Origin: Pseudomonas sp. ATCC PTA-122608
Lineage (GTDB): Bacteria > Pseudomonadota > Gammaproteobacteria > Pseudomonadales > Pseudomonadaceae
Length of the DNA stretch: 64,000 bases
Assembly (NCBI RefSeq): GCF_001952855.1
Contig: NZ_LPNO01000002.1
Location: 40,459-104,458, forward strand
Direction: 5' to 3'
Part shown: piece after piece, positions 19,401 to 27,479 of the stretch
Layout of the letters: every line of letters starts with the position of its first letter
Position numbering within the stretch: position 1 is the first letter of the stretch
Position numbers and translations under genes: made by a program
Notes under the pieces: generated by a model
Database searches by the model: none
Seen by the model: the letters and a program-made list of their open reading frames with translations, nothing else
What the model was told of the DNA's origin: nothing

Positions 19401-19969
19401 GCAACCTGACCCGGGACGAAGAGGCCGAACTGCGCAAGTATTCGCGCTCGATCATCATCAAGGGCGCACGCTCCCCCGAGCGTTTGCTGGACGAGGTCAC
19501 ACTCTTTCTGCACAAAGTCGAATCCCAGCTGTCCCATGAACGCCAGACAATGCTCAGGACCGCCCGCAGCCGCGACAAGGTCTTCGAAGGGCGCAAGATC
19601 CTGCTGGTGGATGACGATGTGCGCAATATTTTCGCCCTGACCAGTGCCCTGGAGCACAAGGGCGCGATTGTCGTGATCGGCCGTAATGGCCGCGAGGCGA
19701 TCGAGAAACTCAATGAAGTCGATGACATCGACCTGGTGCTGATGGACGTGATGATGCCGGAGATGGACGGTTACGAGGCCACGGCCTTGATCCGCCAGGA
19801 CCCGCGCTGGCGCAAGCTGCCGATCATCGCGGTGACGGCCAAGGCCATGAAGGACGATCAGGAGCGTTGCCTGGCGGCAGGCTCCAACGATTACCTGGCC
19901 AAGCCCATTGACCTGGACCGGTTGTTTTCATTGATTCGCGTGTGGCTACCCAAGATGGAACGGATTTAA
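16472..19969 (+). CDS. CHASE3-GAF hybrid histidine kinase with three receivers
   Basis: An 1165-residue membrane sensor kinase. Order: membrane helix (about 20-44), CHASE3-type periplasmic domain (GMRGFLITGDEHFLDPY), second helix (about 180-205), GAF domain (about 240-390), long Gln/Glu-rich coiled coil (about 390-490), HisKA with His503 (MSHELRTPLNS), HATPase with GTGLGLSISRDLANLLGG, then receivers with Asp823 (LLDMRLPD), Asp945 (IIDLKLPD) and Asp1092 (LMDVMMPEMDG). The start at 16472 has AAGG at good spacing; ATG at 16466 is in frame but too close to it. The stop abuts the TTG of cheR, so the two are co-translated. Confidence 0.9.
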   Translation: MTPASSVDEKSFRKLLGRNVALPLSVGVLSAVFFVCLITYLLSVIQWVEHTDRVINNLNETSKLTVDLETGMRGFLITGDEHFLDPYEVAKPRIISDLRNLQALVADNPEQVDRLKRLESLQLAWNTYAQSMIDMQRQSGDFRTAVKAGRGKSLTDEIRKEYDRAVAMEQQFRITRNEDVTRTTIISVSLYLVFVLGLSGFLAYIGRKNLIELSTSYSENLASQQKIAKRLEQQAWLRNGQTELAEQVLGQLTLNLLGRNILQFFAQYMGSAVAALYVREEHGGLTRVATYGFSREQEQQEQSIYNDEGIVGQSVRQDRLIRLDDVPVDYFKVSSGLGEGPTRSVMVVPTSDDGRVNGVIELGFLRALDDRDVELLELIAGNIGTSIEAARYRQRLQEVLAETQQLNEELQVQQEELKTANEELEEQSRILKESQAHLETQQAELEQTNEQLAEQTQTLAEQRDAMDQKNVQLNRVQIELEERADELQRSSKYKSEFLANMSHELRTPLNSSLILAKLLAENPQENLSAEQVKFAESIYSAGNDLLNLINDILDISKVEAGKLEMRPENSSVARLVDGLRGMFEPLAADRKLGFQVEVQEGTPHMLFTDRQRLEQILKNLLSNAVKFTEKGEVSLSVSRAPGEGVAFTVRDSGIGIAPDQQESIFEAFRQADGTTNRRYGGTGLGLSISRDLANLLGGYISVTSEPGQGSVFTLVVPEHYVERDEDTPALEQPRAVVPAPAPAPIKVSPMPIAHEAQIPRFIDDRDKAPFATRCILVVEDEPNFARILFDLAHELGYHCLVAHGADEGYALAEQYIPDAILLDMRLPDHSGLTVLQRLKEHAGTRHIPVHVISVEDRVEAAMHMGAVGYAVKPTTREELKDVFARLEAKLTQKVKRVLLVEDDDLQRDSIARLIGDDDIEITAVGFAQEALDLLRTHIYDCMIIDLKLPDMLGNELLKRMSTEDICSFPPVIVYTGRNLTRDEEAELRKYSRSIIIKGARSPERLLDEVTLFLHKVESQLSHERQTMLRTARSRDKVFEGRKILLVDDDVRNIFALTSALEHKGAIVVIGRNGREAIEKLNEVDDIDLVLMDVMMPEMDGYEATALIRQDPRWRKLPIIAVTAKAMKDDQERCLAAGSNDYLAKPIDLDRLFSLIRVWLPKMERI

Positions 19970-20785
19970 TTGGAAAGAAGCACTGACATCGAACTGCGCT
20001 TGCTGATTGAGGCCATTTACCTCAAGTACAGCTATGACTTTCGTGATTACTCCGGGGCTTCGGTCAAGCGCCGCGTGGCCCATGCGCTGCGCCAGTTTGA
20101 CTGCGCCACCATTTCGGCCTTGCAGGAGCGGGTGCTGCATGACCCGACGGCGTTCATGCAGTTGCTGCAGTTCCTGACGATTCCGGTCAGCGAGATGTTT
20201 CGCGACCCCTCGCATTTCCTGGCGATTCGCCAGGAAGTGGTGCCGCTGCTCAAGACCTACCCGTCGATCAAGATCTGGATCGCCGGCTGCAGCACCGGGG
20301 AAGAGGTGTACTCCATGGCCATCCTGTTGCGTGAGGAAGGCTTGCTGGAGCGCACCATCATCTACGCCACCGACATCAACCCCCGGTCCCTGGAAAAAGC
20401 CAAGCAGGGGATTTTTTCACTTGAGAACATCCGCGCTTATACCCATAACTACCAGCAGGCCGGGGGCCAGCGTTCGTTTGCTGATTACTACACCGCGGCT
20501 TACGATCATGCGATCTTCGACAAGACCCTGCGGGAGAACGTGACGTTCGCTGATCACAGCCTGGCAACGGATAGCGTATTCTCAGAAACTCAATTAATTT
20601 CATGCCGTAACGTATTGATTTATTTCAATAAAAAATTGCAGGATAGAGCGTTTGGATTGTTCCATGAGTCGCTGTGTCATCGCGGCTTCCTGGTGCTGGG
20701 CAGTAAGGAAACCCTGGATTTTTCCGGCTACAGCAAACAGTTCGAACCCCTGGTCAAGCAAGAACGGATCTACCGAAAATTATGA
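19970..20785 (+). CDS. CheR-type protein-glutamate methyltransferase
   Basis: A 271-residue SAM-dependent methyltransferase of the CheR family. The N-terminal helical domain (SGASVKRRVAHALRQF) is followed by the SAM-binding core IWIAGCSTGEEVYSMAI, ATDINPRSLEKAKQGIF and LISCRNVLIYFNK. TTG at 19970 begins directly after the kinase stop codon, with GGAACGGA upstream inside that gene. No MCP chemoreceptor lies in the window, so the methyl acceptor is probably a kinase or other coiled-coil protein of this cluster. Confidence 0.9.
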   Translation: MERSTDIELRLLIEAIYLKYSYDFRDYSGASVKRRVAHALRQFDCATISALQERVLHDPTAFMQLLQFLTIPVSEMFRDPSHFLAIRQEVVPLLKTYPSIKIWIAGCSTGEEVYSMAILLREEGLLERTIIYATDINPRSLEKAKQGIFSLENIRAYTHNYQQAGGQRSFADYYTAAYDHAIFDKTLRENVTFADHSLATDSVFSETQLISCRNVLIYFNKKLQDRAFGLFHESLCHRGFLVLGSKETLDFSGYSKQFEPLVKQERIYRKL

Positions 20786-21381
20786 ATGAAGCTGCTGCCA
20801 GCCCGGTATCCGGGATCGAGGCTGTTGTGATCGGCGCTTCCGCAGGCGGCGTCGAGGCGTTGCTGAGCATTTTTGGTGAATTACCGGCGAACTTCGACCT
20901 GCCGATCATCACCGTGCTGCACCTGCCGGACGAGCGCCGCAGCCAGTTGGCGGAAGTGTTCGACCGTCGCGTATCGATGAAGGTAGTTGAAGCGCGCGAC
21001 AAAGAAGTGATCCAGCCCGGCACCCTGTATTTTGCCGGCCCCGGTTATCACCTGTCGGTGGAACACGACCGCAGCCTCTCACTGAGCCAGGAGGACCGCG
21101 TGCACCATTCCCGGCCGGCCATTGACTACCTGTTCGAGTCGGCTGCCGATGTGTACGGCTCTGGCCTGATGGCGATCCTGCTGACGGGCGCCAACCAGGA
21201 TGGCGCCCGTGGCCTGGCCCATGTCAAACAGTGCGGTGGTACGACGGTGGTTCAGGACCCCGACGAGGCGCGAGTAGCCATCATGCCCCGGGCCGCCCTG
21301 AAGCTGCACACACCGGACCATATTCTTCCCTTGAGCCGCATTGGCACTTTGCTGGCTTCCCTGGAATCTTCCCCATGTTAA
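20782..21381 (+). CDS. CheB-type methylesterase without receiver domain
   Basis: A 199-residue CheB catalytic domain with triad residues Ser20 (IGASAGGVE), His47 (VLHLPDERR) and Asp140 (LTGANQDGARG). The usual N-terminal receiver is absent, so the enzyme is not switched by its own phosphorylation. ATGA overlap with cheR (20782-20785) and 7-bp overlap with the next gene show tight coupling. It probably demethylates or deamidates the same target that CheR modifies. Confidence 0.9.
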   Translation: MNEAAASPVSGIEAVVIGASAGGVEALLSIFGELPANFDLPIITVLHLPDERRSQLAEVFDRRVSMKVVEARDKEVIQPGTLYFAGPGYHLSVEHDRSLSLSQEDRVHHSRPAIDYLFESAADVYGSGLMAILLTGANQDGARGLAHVKQCGGTTVVQDPDEARVAIMPRAALKLHTPDHILPLSRIGTLLASLESSPC

Positions 21382-22568
21382 GTACTGTCCAGGCCAAACT
21401 GCTGATCGTCGACGATCTGCCGGAAAACCTGCTGGCCCTTGAAGCGCTGATCAAGCGCGAAGACCGCCAGGTCTACAAGGCATTAAGCGCCGACGAGGCC
21501 TTGTCGCTGTTGCTGGAGCACGAGTTCGCCATGGCCATTCTCGACGTGCAGATGCCCGGCATGAATGGTTTTGAGCTGGCCGAGCTGATGCGCGGCACCG
21601 AAAAGACCAAGAACATTCCGATCGTGTTTGTCAGCGCCGCCGGGCGTGAGCTCAACTATGCGTTCAAGGGCTACGAAAGCGGCGCCGTGGACTTCCTGCA
21701 CAAGCCGCTGGATATCCATGCGGTCAAGAGCAAGGTCAATGTGTTCGTCGACCTGTACCGCCAGAGCAAGGCGATGAAGCAGCAGGTTGAAGCTCTGGAG
21801 CAAAGCCGCCGCGAACAGGAAGCCTTGCTCACGCGCCTGCAGGCCACCCAGGCCGAACTTGAACAAGCCGTGCGCATGCGCGATGACTTCATGTCGATCG
21901 TTGCCCATGAGGTGCGTACGCCCCTCAACGGGCTGATCCTGGAAACCCAGTTGCGCAAGATGCACCTGGCCCGGGACAACGCTGCGGCTTTTACCATGGA
22001 CAAGATGCACGCCATGGTCGACCGCGATGAGCGGCAGATCCATAGCCTGATTCGCTTGATCGAAGACATGCTGGACGTGTCGCGCATCCGCACCGGCAAG
22101 CTGTCGATCCGCCCCGGGCGCTTTGACCTGACGCAACTGGTGCACAACCTGCTGGAGAATTTCGCCCCGCAAGTAGCGGCGGCCGAGTCCTCGGTGAAGT
22201 GGGTGCAGGAAGGGCCGGTGGAGGGCAACTGGGATGAATTCCGTATCGAACAGGTGGTGTCCAACCTGCTGACCAACGCCTTGCGCTACGGCGCCAAGAG
22301 CCCGGTGGAAGTGCGGGTGTATGCAGAGCATGGCGAAGCGCGGGTGGAAGTGCGCGACCACGGGATCGGCATCAGCGAAGACAACCAGAAACGGATCTTC
22401 CAGCAGTTTGAGCGGGTGTCGGCCAATCACGCGGTGGCGGGCCTGGGCCTGGGGTTGTTTATCTCCGAGCAGATTATCGCGGCCCACGGCGGTACTATCG
22501 AAGTCGAAAGCCGGATAGGCGAGGGTGCCTTGTTCCGCGTCTGCCTGCCCCTGGGGCCGCAGGCGTGA
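21375..22568 (+). CDS. Receiver-histidine kinase (REC-HisKA-HATPase)
   Basis: A 397-residue soluble kinase: N-terminal receiver (Asp57 in AILDVQMPGMNG), coiled coil (about 125-165), HisKA with His178 (VAHEVRTPLNG), HATPase with RDHGIGISEDN and GLGLGLFISEQI. With the receiver first, its kinase activity is likely set by phosphotransfer from another kinase such as the upstream hybrid. ATG at 21375 overlaps cheB; the longer ORF start lies inside cheB in another frame. Confidence 0.88.
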   Translation: MLSTVQAKLLIVDDLPENLLALEALIKREDRQVYKALSADEALSLLLEHEFAMAILDVQMPGMNGFELAELMRGTEKTKNIPIVFVSAAGRELNYAFKGYESGAVDFLHKPLDIHAVKSKVNVFVDLYRQSKAMKQQVEALEQSRREQEALLTRLQATQAELEQAVRMRDDFMSIVAHEVRTPLNGLILETQLRKMHLARDNAAAFTMDKMHAMVDRDERQIHSLIRLIEDMLDVSRIRTGKLSIRPGRFDLTQLVHNLLENFAPQVAAAESSVKWVQEGPVEGNWDEFRIEQVVSNLLTNALRYGAKSPVEVRVYAEHGEARVEVRDHGIGISEDNQKRIFQQFERVSANHAVAGLGLGLFISEQIIAAHGGTIEVESRIGEGALFRVCLPLGPQA

Positions 22569-22646
22569 AATCAATCGTGAATCCGACGCAACCTCTGCGT
22601 GACCCTATGGTCGTATCAGCAGCAATTGACCGGACAAAGGCTTCCC

Positions 22647-23024
22647 ATGAGTGAAGATGCGCAAGATGTGGTTCTGATCGTCGAAGATGACGAGTCGATT
22701 ATGTTTGTGTTGGGTGAGTACCTGTCGGGCCTCGGTTACCGGGTATTGAAGGCGATTGATGGCGAGCAGGCATTTGAAATCCTCGCCACCAAGCCGCACC
22801 TGGACCTGATGGTCACCGACTATCGCCTGCCAGGTGGTATCTCCGGCGTGCAGATCGCCGAGCCTGCGATCAAGCTGCGACCGGAATTGAAGGTGATCTT
22901 TATCAGCGGTTACCCGCAGGAGATTCTCGACTGCAACAGCCCGATCACGCGCAATGCGCCGATCCTGGCCAAGCCGTTTGACCTGGATACGTTGCAGGAA
23001 CATATCCAGCGCTTGTTGGCTTAA
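22647..23024 (+). CDS. Single-domain response regulator
   Basis: A 125-residue receiver with VEDDE (13-16), phospho-acceptor Asp58 (MVTDYRLPGG), FISGYP and ILAKPFD. No output domain. The start at 22647 has AAAGG upstream. It follows the receiver-kinase gene by 78 bp and converges on the minus-strand hybrid kinase. It may be a phosphate sink or diffusible partner of these kinases. Confidence 0.85.
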   Translation: MSEDAQDVVLIVEDDESIMFVLGEYLSGLGYRVLKAIDGEQAFEILATKPHLDLMVTDYRLPGGISGVQIAEPAIKLRPELKVIFISGYPQEILDCNSPITRNAPILAKPFDLDTLQEHIQRLLA

Positions 23025-23054
23025 GCCTTGTGAAGGGGGGAGCGCGCTCCCTCT

Positions 23055-24725
23055 TCAAGCCTTGATCATTTCCCTCACCTTTGCCGTCAACAAATCAAAG
23101 GTGAATGGCTTGGTGATCATCTGCATGCCCGGGTCCAGAAAACCGCCCCTCACCGCCGCATGCTCTGCATAGCCAGTGATAAACAGCACCTTCAAGTCCG
23201 GGCGTACCTGTCGCCCGATTTCCGCCAGTTGCCGGCCATTCATGCCGGGCAGGCCGACGTCGCTGATCAGGAGGTCAATCCGCTGGCTGGACTCGATGAT
23301 CGGCATGGCGCTGTCGGCGTCACCGGCTTCAACGAAGGCATAGCCCAGTTCGCTCAGCACGGCGCTGACCAGCACCCGCACGGCCGGGTCGTCCTCGACG
23401 ATCAACACCGTCTCGCCAGCGTTGGCGAACGGCAGCAGCGCCGGGTTGAGAGGTTCATCTGCAATGACCTCGCCGACAAACCGCGGCAGGAACAGGCTGA
23501 CGGTGGTGCCTTGGCCCACAACGCTGTGGATCGACACATGCCCATGGGACTGGCGCGCAAACCCGTAGATCATCGACAACCCCAGCCCGGTACCCTGGCC
23601 GATGGGTTTGGTGGTAAAGAACGGGTCAAACGCGCGGCTGATCACGCTCTCGGGCATGCCGCAGCCGGTGTCGCTGACGCTCAGTTCCACGTAGTCGCCA
23701 GGGTTGAGGGTGCCGTAGGCTGCGGTAAAGACGCTGTCGAGGTGGCGGTTGGTGGTTTCCACCACCAGTTGGCCGCCGTTGGGCATTGCATCCCGAGCAT
23801 TGATGGCCAGGTTGAGCAGGGCGCTTTCCAGTTGATTGGGGTCGACTTCGGCGGTCCATAGTTGCTCGGTCAGCCGGATGTTCAGGGTGATGCTTTCGTT
23901 GAGGCTGCGTTGCAGCAGCTCACCCATCGAACTCACCAATTGGTTGATCTGTACCGGTTTGGAATCCAATGACTGGCGACGGGAAAAGGCCAGCAGGCGG
24001 TGGGTCAGGGCGGCCGCGCGGTTCGCCGACGTGACACCCAGGTCAATCAGGCTGTCGAGGTCTTCAGTGCGGCCCCGAGCGACGCGCCTTCGCAGCAGCT
24101 CCAGGCTGCCGATGATGCCCGTCAGCATGTTGTTGAAGTCATGGGCGATACCGCCGGTCAATTGGCCGACGGCTTCCATTTTCTGCGACTGGCGCAACGC
24201 TTCTTCGTTGTTGCGCAGTTGAGCCGTGCGCTCTTCCACCTGTTGCTCAAGGGTTTCCAGGGTGCGTTGCAGGCGTTGCTCGCTCTGGCTCAGTTCGATC
24301 AACCGGTCGCGGGCCTCGTACTGCCGGCGGCGCCCGCGCAGCGCCGTGGTCACAAGGCTGATCAAGGTAACCGGATGGAATGGCCGCTCGAGGAACGTCA
24401 CGTTGCCGAGTAACTTGCTCAGGTGTGAGGAACCGTTCTGTTCGCTGCCGCCATGGTGCGTCATCAGCACAATCGGCAGGTCTGACCACGCCGGTTGTTG
24501 ATGCAGGTGCGTGAGCAGCGGCTCCAGGTCGATACCGCGCATGGCCTCGGCGGCAATGACCAGCAAGCCTGCACCGTGCTCCAGCTCCTCGCAGAGCATC
24601 TGCAAATGGCTGGCGATGACGCCATTGAAACCGGCCTCATTGAGCATCATCAATGCCAATGAGCTGTCACGCCCCAGTGGCGCCAGAATGATCGCCCGTT
24701 CGGAGATGGCCGGTAGGCCACTCAT
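23055..24725 (-). CDS. Hybrid histidine kinase with degenerate N-terminal receiver
   Basis: A 556-residue soluble protein. Residues 1-130 look like a receiver fold that has lost its phospho-acceptor (LLVIAAEAM where Asp is expected), followed by a coiled coil, HisKA with His195 (GGIAHDFNNMLTG), HATPase (DTGCGMPESV, GQGTGLGLSMIYG) and a C-terminal receiver (VEDD; Asp in LISDVGLPGMNG). Its start overlaps the kaiC-like stop by ATGA (24722-24725), which implies a functional pair. The pseudo-receiver could be the contact with the KaiC-like ATPase; this is inference. Confidence 0.88.
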   Translation of the reverse strand: MSGLPAISERAIILAPLGRDSSLALMMLNEAGFNGVIASHLQMLCEELEHGAGLLVIAAEAMRGIDLEPLLTHLHQQPAWSDLPIVLMTHHGGSEQNGSSHLSKLLGNVTFLERPFHPVTLISLVTTALRGRRRQYEARDRLIELSQSEQRLQRTLETLEQQVEERTAQLRNNEEALRQSQKMEAVGQLTGGIAHDFNNMLTGIIGSLELLRRRVARGRTEDLDSLIDLGVTSANRAAALTHRLLAFSRRQSLDSKPVQINQLVSSMGELLQRSLNESITLNIRLTEQLWTAEVDPNQLESALLNLAINARDAMPNGGQLVVETTNRHLDSVFTAAYGTLNPGDYVELSVSDTGCGMPESVISRAFDPFFTTKPIGQGTGLGLSMIYGFARQSHGHVSIHSVVGQGTTVSLFLPRFVGEVIADEPLNPALLPFANAGETVLIVEDDPAVRVLVSAVLSELGYAFVEAGDADSAMPIIESSQRIDLLISDVGLPGMNGRQLAEIGRQVRPDLKVLFITGYAEHAAVRGGFLDPGMQMITKPFTFDLLTAKVREMIKA

Positions 24726-26224
24726 GAACTTTCATCCTTGAGCAGCGGGTTATCGGTACCCATGTACGTCGGCACACCGCGCAACACACCTTGGAATGTA
24801 TCCAGAGGCTCACCGATGGTCATGCCCGTGCTGCCGATACGGTATTCGCGAATCGTCGACTCATGGCTGCCGGTGCGTTTCTTGATGATCGAGATAGCCC
24901 GGCGGACTTTGCCGAGGGCTTCGAAGTAACGCAGCAGGATCACGGTGTCCGCCAGGTAGGTGATGTCCACCGGCGCTTGCATGTCGCCCACCAGCCCGTG
25001 TTGGGCAACGGTCATGAAGGTCGCGGCGCCACGACGGTTGAGGTACAGCAGCAGCTCGTGCATGTGCAGGATCAGCGCGTTTTCTTCCGGCATCGCGGCC
25101 TGGTAGCCGTTGACGCTGTCGATCACCACGGTCTTGATCCCGCGCTCATCCACGCAACGCCGCACCCGATGGGAGAACTCACCGGGGGAAAGCTCGGCGG
25201 CGTCCACTTGCTCGATCAGCAGGTTGCCGGTGTCTTGCAGAGCCTGCAGGTCGATACCCATGTTTTTCATGCGCTCGAACAGCAGGCCCAGTTCTTCATC
25301 AAAAATGAACAGCGCGGCTTTTTCGCCCCGGGCGACGGCTGCTGCCGCGAAGATCATCGAGATCAGCGATTTGCCGGTACCGGCCGGGCCCAGGATCAAC
25401 GTGCTGGAACCGGTCTCGATCCCGCCGCCCAGCAATGCATCCATCTCGCGGATGCCGCTGGTCAAGGTCTGGCGGTTGTAGCCGCCACGGTGCTCGGCCG
25501 CCACCAGACGCGGGAACACATGCACGCCGCCTTCCATGATGGTGAAGTCGTGGAAGCCACCGCGGTACTTCTGACCACGGTACTTCACAATCCGCACGCG
25601 GCGGCGTTCTGCGCCGTAGTTGGGGGTCAGTTCTTCCAGGCGAATCACGCCGTGGGCCACGCTGTGCACGGTTTTGTCGAGAGACTCGGTGGTCAGGTCA
25701 TCCAGCAGCAATACAGTGGCGTCGTAGCGCACGAAGTAGTGCTTGATCGCCAGGATCTGCCGGCGGTAGCGCAGGGAGCTTTGCGCCAGCAGGCGGATTT
25801 CCGAGAGGCTGTCGATCACGACGCGGGTCGGTTTGACCCGTTCCACCACTTCAAAAATCTGTCGGGTTGCTTCACCCAGCTCAAGGTCCGAGGAGTACAG
25901 CAGGCTCTGCTGGTGTTCGGCATTGAGCAGGCTTTCCGGCGGGGTCAGTTCAAAGATGTGGATGTGTTCATCCAGGTCCCAGCCATGGGACTTGGCACCC
26001 TGGCGCAACTCGCGCTCGGTTTCCGACAGGGTGATGTACAGCGATCGTTCGCCGCTTTTTGCGCCGGCCTGGAGGAATTGCAGGGCCACGGTGGTTTTAC
26101 CGGTGCCGGGTTCACCTTCCAGCAGGAACAAATGGCTACGGGAAAGCCCCCCGGCAAGAATGTCGTCCAGACCTTCAATACCGGTGGCCGCCTTTGCTGT
26201 GAACAGCTCTTTGGATGTAGACAA
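24722..26224 (-). CDS. Double-domain KaiC-like ATPase
   Basis: About 500 residues with two RecA-like KaiC domains: CI with Walker A GEPGTGKTT and ITLSETERE, CII with GPAGTGKSL and acidic FDEELG. The region matching the cyanobacterial Ser431/Thr432 phosphosite reads DITYLADTVILLRYFE, i.e. Thr-Tyr rather than Ser-Thr. There is no kaiA or kaiB in the window. TTG at 26224 is preferred because GAGG lies 7 bases upstream and it gives the common (M)STSKEL N-terminus; GTG at 26242 is the alternative. Coupled to the hybrid kinase by ATGA, it probably works as an ATP-driven signalling scaffold rather than a clock. Confidence 0.88.
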   Translation of the reverse strand: MSTSKELFTAKAATGIEGLDDILAGGLSRSHLFLLEGEPGTGKTTVALQFLQAGAKSGERSLYITLSETERELRQGAKSHGWDLDEHIHIFELTPPESLLNAEHQQSLLYSSDLELGEATRQIFEVVERVKPTRVVIDSLSEIRLLAQSSLRYRRQILAIKHYFVRYDATVLLLDDLTTESLDKTVHSVAHGVIRLEELTPNYGAERRRVRIVKYRGQKYRGGFHDFTIMEGGVHVFPRLVAAEHRGGYNRQTLTSGIREMDALLGGGIETGSSTLILGPAGTGKSLISMIFAAAAVARGEKAALFIFDEELGLLFERMKNMGIDLQALQDTGNLLIEQVDAAELSPGEFSHRVRRCVDERGIKTVVIDSVNGYQAAMPEENALILHMHELLLYLNRRGAATFMTVAQHGLVGDMQAPVDITYLADTVILLRYFEALGKVRRAISIIKKRTGSHESTIREYRIGSTGMTIGEPLDTFQGVLRGVPTYMGTDNPLLKDESS

Positions 26225-26345
26225 GAAGTGCCCTCGGGTCACAAATAAGTAGTCGGCAGCGCCGGCTGGGGCGCGCCATATTTACTTGACCGTAGCGGCG
26301 TGTGGCGGTTCAACGTTTTGTATCAATTACAGCTTCTTGCTGTAC

Positions 26346-27404
26346 CTACAGCCCTTGTTGCAACGCCGGATCGTCCGGATTTTGCTGTTCCAACTGGGCC
26401 AGCAACACCTGCACATTCTGCAACTGGCCGGTTTCCTTCCAGTAATTCACCAGCAAGACCCGCGCCTTGCGATTGGCCGGGTTGCGCTGAATGATCTCTT
26501 CCAACTGGCGCTGGGCGGCTTCCAGCTCCTGCTGGGCGTGCAGGGTGGTGGCCAAGTCGTAGCGGTAATCCTGATTGTTCGGTTCCAGCTCCACCGCACG
26601 GGACAGGCTGAGTAACGCAAACGCCCGCTCACCGTGGTGCAGCAGCCACATGCCAAGGGCATGTTGCAGATAGGCCGAATCGGGGTGGGCCTGCAACTGC
26701 TTGGCCAATAGCTGGCGGGACTCGTCGACCTTGCCCTGTTTGTCCAGCAGTTCGATTTGCGCGACCACCGCTTGCAGGTTATCCGGTTGCAGGCGCATCG
26801 CCTGTTCCAGGGCATTTTGAGCGTCGGGCAACAATGCGCTGTGAATGTACAGGCGTGCCAGCTGAATCCAACCTTCGGGACTCTCGGGTTGTCCCTTGAG
26901 CAACTTCACGTATTCGTCGAGTACCTGCTGCAACGGGCCGAAGTACAGGCCGAGGGTATCGGGAGAAAGCCCCAGCAAGGCATTGGCTGCGGCAAACCGA
27001 ACGCTTTGCTCCGGGTCATCCAGCAATGGGCCGAGCAACAGTGTGCGCTGGCCGCTGGGCACCAGGCCGACGATGCTGTGAATCGCCGCCTCGCGCACCA
27101 TGGGCGCGTCATTGGTGAGGTCCTTGTCCGCCAGCTTCAGGGCCTGGGGGCTGGGGTAATTGGGCAGTTCGGCATGCAGCGCAGCGCGGCGCACATCGGA
27201 GAGGTCCGGGCGGCCCAGCTGTTGATACAGCACACGGGCGGCGCCGGGTTCGCCGTTGTGCGCCTGTTTCAAGGCCTTGGTGTAACCGTGGGCGATGGCC
27301 GGCGGCACCACCACCGGCGGCGTACGGGTGAAATACCACGTGATCAGCACAATAAACAACAGGGCGCACAGGCCGATGATGGAGTAACGGCGTGACTTTG
27401 ACAT
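26346..27404 (-). CDS. HEAT/TPR-repeat membrane-anchored protein
   Basis: A 352-residue protein with one N-terminal helix (YSIIGLCALLFIVLITWYF, about 7-26), a HEAT-like section (APMVREAAIHSIVGL, QSVRFAAANALLGLSP) and several TPRs (ALEQAMRLQPDNLQAVVAQI, LSRAVELEPNNQDYRYDLAT, EIIQRNPANRKARVLL). It resembles the soluble part of CcmH/NrfG-type scaffolds but has no cytochrome-biogenesis neighbours. It likely assembles partner proteins at the inner membrane facing the periplasm. It lies 121 bp from the kaiC-like start, on the same strand. Confidence 0.72.
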   Translation of the reverse strand: MSKSRRYSIIGLCALLFIVLITWYFTRTPPVVVPPAIAHGYTKALKQAHNGEPGAARVLYQQLGRPDLSDVRRAALHAELPNYPSPQALKLADKDLTNDAPMVREAAIHSIVGLVPSGQRTLLLGPLLDDPEQSVRFAAANALLGLSPDTLGLYFGPLQQVLDEYVKLLKGQPESPEGWIQLARLYIHSALLPDAQNALEQAMRLQPDNLQAVVAQIELLDKQGKVDESRQLLAKQLQAHPDSAYLQHALGMWLLHHGERAFALLSLSRAVELEPNNQDYRYDLATTLHAQQELEAAQRQLEEIIQRNPANRKARVLLVNYWKETGQLQNVQVLLAQLEQQNPDDPALQQGL

Positions 27405-27479
27405 GCAGGCGTCCGAAAGCTTGGCAGCTAGTGCAAAGCCATCAGCTTCGGTCAGGTCACCGCGAGTGTCAAACCCGTA

